Assembly (NCBI GenBank): GCA_018672145.1
Contig: JABHGH010000087.1
Coordinates: 1-10,772, forward strand
Direction of reading: 5' to 3'
Origin: Flavobacteriaceae bacterium
GTDB taxonomy: Bacteria > Bacteroidota > Bacteroidia > Flavobacteriales > Flavobacteriaceae
Length of the DNA stretch: 10,772 nt
Position 1 is the stretch's first letter, and each line of letters opens with the position of its first letter. The notes beneath the pieces are model-generated. The model was not told where the DNA came from and searched no databases. It saw nothing but the letters and a program-made list of their open reading frames with translations. Below are positions 9,021 to 10,772 of this stretch, piece after piece. Position numbers and translations under genes: made by a program.

Positions 9021-9070
9021 AAAATATTGTAATAAATAAGGCAACACTCATTGTGGAAATACAATATTTT
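9021..9070. repeat. 10-bp perfect inverted repeat, 30-bp spacer, upstream of gltB
   Basis: AAAATATTGT (9021-9030) is the exact reverse complement of ACAATATTTT (9061-9070). With one bulged A it extends by two more pairs on the outside. It lies between the two candidate gltB promoters, so a transcript from the distal one would carry this stem in its leader. Its arms are mostly A/T, so some chance of coincidence remains. Confidence 0.4.
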
Positions 9071-9080
9071 TAAGTAGTTG

Positions 9081-9088
9081 CAAAAATA
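9081..9088 (-). promoter_or_regulatory. Candidate distal -7 element of gltBD
   Basis: On the minus strand this reads TATTTTTG followed by CA, an exact TAnnTTTG match in the common Flavobacteria context. Initiation a few bases downstream would give a leader of about 80 nt ahead of gltB that contains the inverted repeat at 9021-9070. No TTTG box is visible upstream; the element overlaps a short AT palindrome (AAATAA-ATAC-TTATTT, 9084-9099). Confidence 0.35.
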
Positions 9089-9156
9089 AATACTTATTTA
9101 ATAGAATAAGATGTATAAATTATTAAATATGTAAAAAATAAAAGATTCGAAACATT

Positions 9157-9179
9157 CAACCCTATATTTTGAGGGGTTG
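9157..9179. promoter_or_regulatory. G/C-block palindromic element, copy 1 (possible operator)
   Basis: The site has CAACCC (9157-9162) paired with GGGTTG (9174-9179), a perfect 6-bp inverted repeat around an A/T core. On the minus strand it reads CAACCCC-N10-GGG-TTG. It stands out because the surrounding DNA is nearly all A/T. A second site with the same C4-N10-G3 spacing lies about 52 bp away. It is not followed by a T-run on either strand, so a terminator is unlikely. Confidence 0.4.
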
Positions 9180-9197
9180 TAAATAAAATAACTAATT

Positions 9198-9265
9198 TAT
9201 TACAATTCACTCCCTTTAAACAAGGGGGTTGCTATAAACGTTATGAAATTTAAAAAATTGTAATA
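9198..9265. repeat. 10-bp perfect inverted repeat flanking operator-like copy 2
   Basis: TATTACAATT (9198-9207) is the exact reverse complement of AATTGTAATA (9256-9265). The pair encloses the second G/C-block element. The core octamer ATTGTAAT also occurs at 9026-9033, giving three copies in the intergenic region. Arms are A/T-rich, so significance needs a background model. Confidence 0.4.
9208..9231. promoter_or_regulatory. G/C-block palindromic element, copy 2 (possible operator)
   Basis: A 7-bp stem (9210-9216 with 9222-9228, one G-T pair) around a 5-base loop, made from a C-run and a G-run. On the minus strand it reads CAACCCC-N10-GGG-AGTG, sharing the CAACCCC half and the exact N10 spacing with copy 1. 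Downstream bases are TTGCTATAAA, not a U-tract, so it is not a classic terminator. Confidence 0.4.
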
Positions 9266-9299
9266 GAAATATTTTTTAGTGAAAATTCAAACGAGGTAG

Positions 9300-9307
9300 T
9301 ATATTTG
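9300..9307 (+). promoter_or_regulatory. Candidate -7 element of nhaD
   Basis: TATATTTG matches TAnnTTTG exactly and is followed by GG. Initiation about 6-7 bases downstream would leave a leader of roughly 12 nt before the nhaD ATG. It covers the upstream TTG codon at 9305, which argues against that TTG as the start. No clear -33 box. Confidence 0.4.
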
Positions 9308-9325
9308 GGTTCACAAATTTATTTT

Positions 9326-10651
9326 ATGGAAACCATTATCATTATCGTTTTTGTTCTCGGATATTTATCAATTACCCTTGAGCACAACCTCAAAATCGAC
9401 AAACTCATTCCAGCACTTGCCATGATGGCAGTACTCTGGGCTATTATAGCACTTGGTCATATGGATGTGTTTGACATTGATGCAGTGAATAAAAAATTAT
9501 TGCCTACTCATATTGAAGAGGTTTTACTTCATCACTTGGGAAAGACAGCTGAAATATTAGTCTTTTTACTAGGCGCTATGACGATTGTTGAAATCATTGA
9601 TTATTTTAATGGCTTTGCCACTATAAAGGCGTTTATACGTACTAACAATAAGATTCGTTTGCTGTGGATTTTCTCTATTCTTGCTTTTATTCTATCAGCA
9701 ATCATTGATAATCTGACAGCGACAATTGTTTTGATTACCATTTTGCAAAAGGTCATCCACGACCGTAACCTCCGATTATGGTTTGCAGGATTGATTATTG
9801 TGACTGCTAACGCAGGTGGAGCTTGGTCTCCTATTGGAGATGTTACCACTACCATGCTTTGGATTGGTAAAAAGGTGTCTACGCCTGAGCTTATAAAATA
9901 TTTGTTTGTGCCTTCACTCGTTTGTATGATTGTGCCAACAATTATTGCCAGTCGATATAAGGTTTTTCAAGGGACAATTGACAATATGGATAGCGATGTT
10001 CAAACATCTCCTAAGGGGTCAACAATGTTGTATCTTGGGTTAGGATCCATTTTGTTTGTGCCAGTTTTTAAGACGGTTACACACCTCCCTCCTTATGTAG
10101 GGATGATGTTGTCACTTTCTGTTGTCGCTGTATTTGCTGAAATTTACAGCAAATCAAAGGCAGTGATTGATGCTAAAAATGCTGCTGGTGGCGATCACGG
10201 TCATCACAATCCAATTCATCATGCTCTTTCTAGAATCGAGATGCCGAGTATTCTATTCTTTTTAGGGATACTCATGGCAGTTGCTGCTTTAGAATCGTTA
10301 GGATTGTTGTTTGGGTTTGCACAGGACCTCAATGCGACTATCCCAAATTCTGATATTGTTGTAGGGATTTTAGGGTCTGCGTCAGCAATTATTGACAACG
10401 TACCTTTAGTTGCCGCAAGTATGGGGATGTTCTCAGAGCCAATGGATCACCCACTATGGCACGCTATTGCTTTTGCTGCAGGTACTGGTGGAAGTATGCT
10501 GGTTTTTGGATCTGCTGCTGGAGTTGTAGCAATGGGCATGGAAAAAATCAACTTTTTCTGGTATCTAAAAAAGATTTCAATTTTGGCTCTTATTGGCCTT
10601 ATTTCGGGATATTTAACGTTCATGCTGTTTAGAGACTACATTTTGGTATAG
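9326..10651 (+). CDS. nhaD: Na+/H+ antiporter, NhaD type
   Basis: NhaD is an inner-membrane antiporter of the ion transporter (IT) superfamily that exports Na+ (or Li+) in exchange for H+. From the ATG at 9326 the product is 441 residues, almost all hydrophobic segments, with about 11-12 predicted helices. The N-terminus METIIIIVFVLGYL with LEH at 18-20 is typical. Two similar motifs, SAIIDNLTA (124-132) and SAIIDNVPLVAA (353-364), are the pseudo-symmetric halves of the family, each with an Asp-Asn pair (D128/N129, D357/N358). NAGGAWSPIGD (162-172) and GTGGSMLVFGSAAG (386-399) are also conserved-looking. A His-rich loop lies at about 288-299. An in-frame TTG at 9305 would add seven residues, but it sits on the promoter element and the ATG fits the family N-terminus better. 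It is divergent from gltB and abuts folC. Confidence 0.93.
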   Translation: METIIIIVFVLGYLSITLEHNLKIDKLIPALAMMAVLWAIIALGHMDVFDIDAVNKKLLPTHIEEVLLHHLGKTAEILVFLLGAMTIVEIIDYFNGFATIKAFIRTNNKIRLLWIFSILAFILSAIIDNLTATIVLITILQKVIHDRNLRLWFAGLIIVTANAGGAWSPIGDVTTTMLWIGKKVSTPELIKYLFVPSLVCMIVPTIIASRYKVFQGTIDNMDSDVQTSPKGSTMLYLGLGSILFVPVFKTVTHLPPYVGMMLSLSVVAVFAEIYSKSKAVIDAKNAAGGDHGHHNPIHHALSRIEMPSILFFLGILMAVAALESLGLLFGFAQDLNATIPNSDIVVGILGSASAIIDNVPLVAASMGMFSEPMDHPLWHAIAFAAGTGGSMLVFGSAAGVVAMGMEKINFFWYLKKISILALIGLISGYLTFMLFRDYILV

Positions 10652-10772
10652 ATGAATTACCAACAAACCCTTACGTGGTTGTTTGACCGATTACCCATGT
10701 ATCAAAGGGTTGGGGCTCCTGCAATGCGCTTTGGCTTGGATAATATGCAAACCCTTAGTACAGCACTGGGAG
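10652..10772 (+). CDS. folC: Folylpolyglutamate synthase / dihydrofolate synthase, N-terminal 40 codons (runs off right edge)
   Basis: The ATG follows the nhaD TAG directly, with no spacer, and the frame stays open to the window edge. The first 40 residues include WLFDRLPMYQRVG (9-21) and GLDNMQTL (28-35), matching the start of Bacteroidota FolC as I recall it (pattern W-L/M-F-x-x-LPMYQR-x-G, then a LDN/LTN segment before the P-loop). FolC adds glutamate to dihydropteroate and to reduced folates, using ATP, in the cytoplasm. The diagnostic ATP-binding loop (GTNGKGS in the family) lies beyond the edge and cannot be checked. The zero-base junction with nhaD suggests co-transcription and coupled translation. 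Confidence 0.83.
   Translation, partial: MNYQQTLTWLFDRLPMYQRVGAPAMRFGLDNMQTLSTALG

Larger units (their letters stand above)
8995..9325. other. gltB-nhaD divergent intergenic region, very AT-rich
   Basis: No gene is supported in these 331 bp. The region is strongly AT-rich except for two short blocks of C and G runs. It holds candidate promoters for both flanking genes, two palindromic elements in direct orientation, and two AT-rich inverted repeats, all listed separately. No open frame of useful length with a recognisable product was found on either strand, and I see no tRNA-like or known riboswitch pattern. Confidence 0.7.

Noticed and set aside
9157..9231. The two G/C hairpins as rho-independent terminators
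   Set aside because: Neither is followed by a T-run on either strand, and no gene ends nearby; they lie between two divergent starts.
9208..9235. Possible sigma-54 promoter (GGGGGTTGCT) near nhaD
   Set aside because: The -24 GG and -12 GC spacing of sigma-54 promoters is not met; A residues occupy the position needed for GG.
9305..9325. TTG at 9305 as the nhaD start, adding seven residues
   Set aside because: The codon lies on the candidate -7 element, and the ATG at 9326 gives the usual NhaD N-terminus.
1..10772. A novel defence, mobile or secondary-metabolism system
   Set aside because: Every sizeable gene is a recognisable housekeeping or envelope gene, with no integrase, transposase, repeat array or unknown multi-gene cluster; the only unknown protein is the truncated lipoprotein.

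Overview
The window looks like an ordinary chromosomal segment from a member of the Bacteroidota, most likely a (marine?) Flavobacteriaceae. The evidence is a low-GC genome with very AT-rich gaps, few Shine-Dalgarno sequences, several matches to the Bacteroidota -7 promoter element TAnnTTTG, an outer-membrane 'putative porin' of a Flavobacteria-typical family, and the sequence style of RNase HII and FolC. The marine guess rests only on the NhaD-type sodium/proton antiporter and is weak.

Layout, left to right. (1) Minus strand: the first 62 codons of a lipoprotein-like protein that runs off the left edge, preceded on the same strand by rnhB (ribonuclease HII), 18 bp apart and probably one operon. 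(2) A 232-bp divergent gap with a good plus-strand promoter candidate, then a 659-residue outer-membrane porin-like protein on the plus strand. (3) Converging on the porin with only 5 bp between stop codons, the minus-strand operon gltB-gltD, encoding both subunits of NADPH-dependent glutamate synthase, with one base between the two genes. (4) A 331-bp AT-rich divergent gap between gltB and nhaD, which holds candidate promoters for both genes, two G/C-block palindromic elements in direct orientation about 52 bp apart, and two long-spaced AT-rich inverted repeats. (5) Plus strand: nhaD, followed with no spacer by the first 40 codons of folC (folylpolyglutamate/dihydrofolate synthase), cut by the right edge.

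How the genes work together. GltB and GltD form one enzyme that turns glutamine plus 2-oxoglutarate into two glutamates, the central step of ammonium assimilation together with glutamine synthetase. RnhB removes RNA embedded in DNA. The porin-like protein and the lipoprotein are cell-envelope proteins. NhaD exports sodium, and FolC makes and elongates folates. Apart from gltBD these are unrelated housekeeping functions. I see no mobile element, CRISPR array, tRNA, rRNA, phage gene or defence system.

I found no convincing new biological system. The part most worth a second look is the gltB-nhaD intergenic region with its paired CAACCCC-N10-GGG elements, which resemble operator sites for an unidentified regulator. 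Smaller points are a short reading frame that overlaps the porin start codon, the unusual lipobox of the truncated lipoprotein, and the terminator-less convergent end of the porin and gltD.
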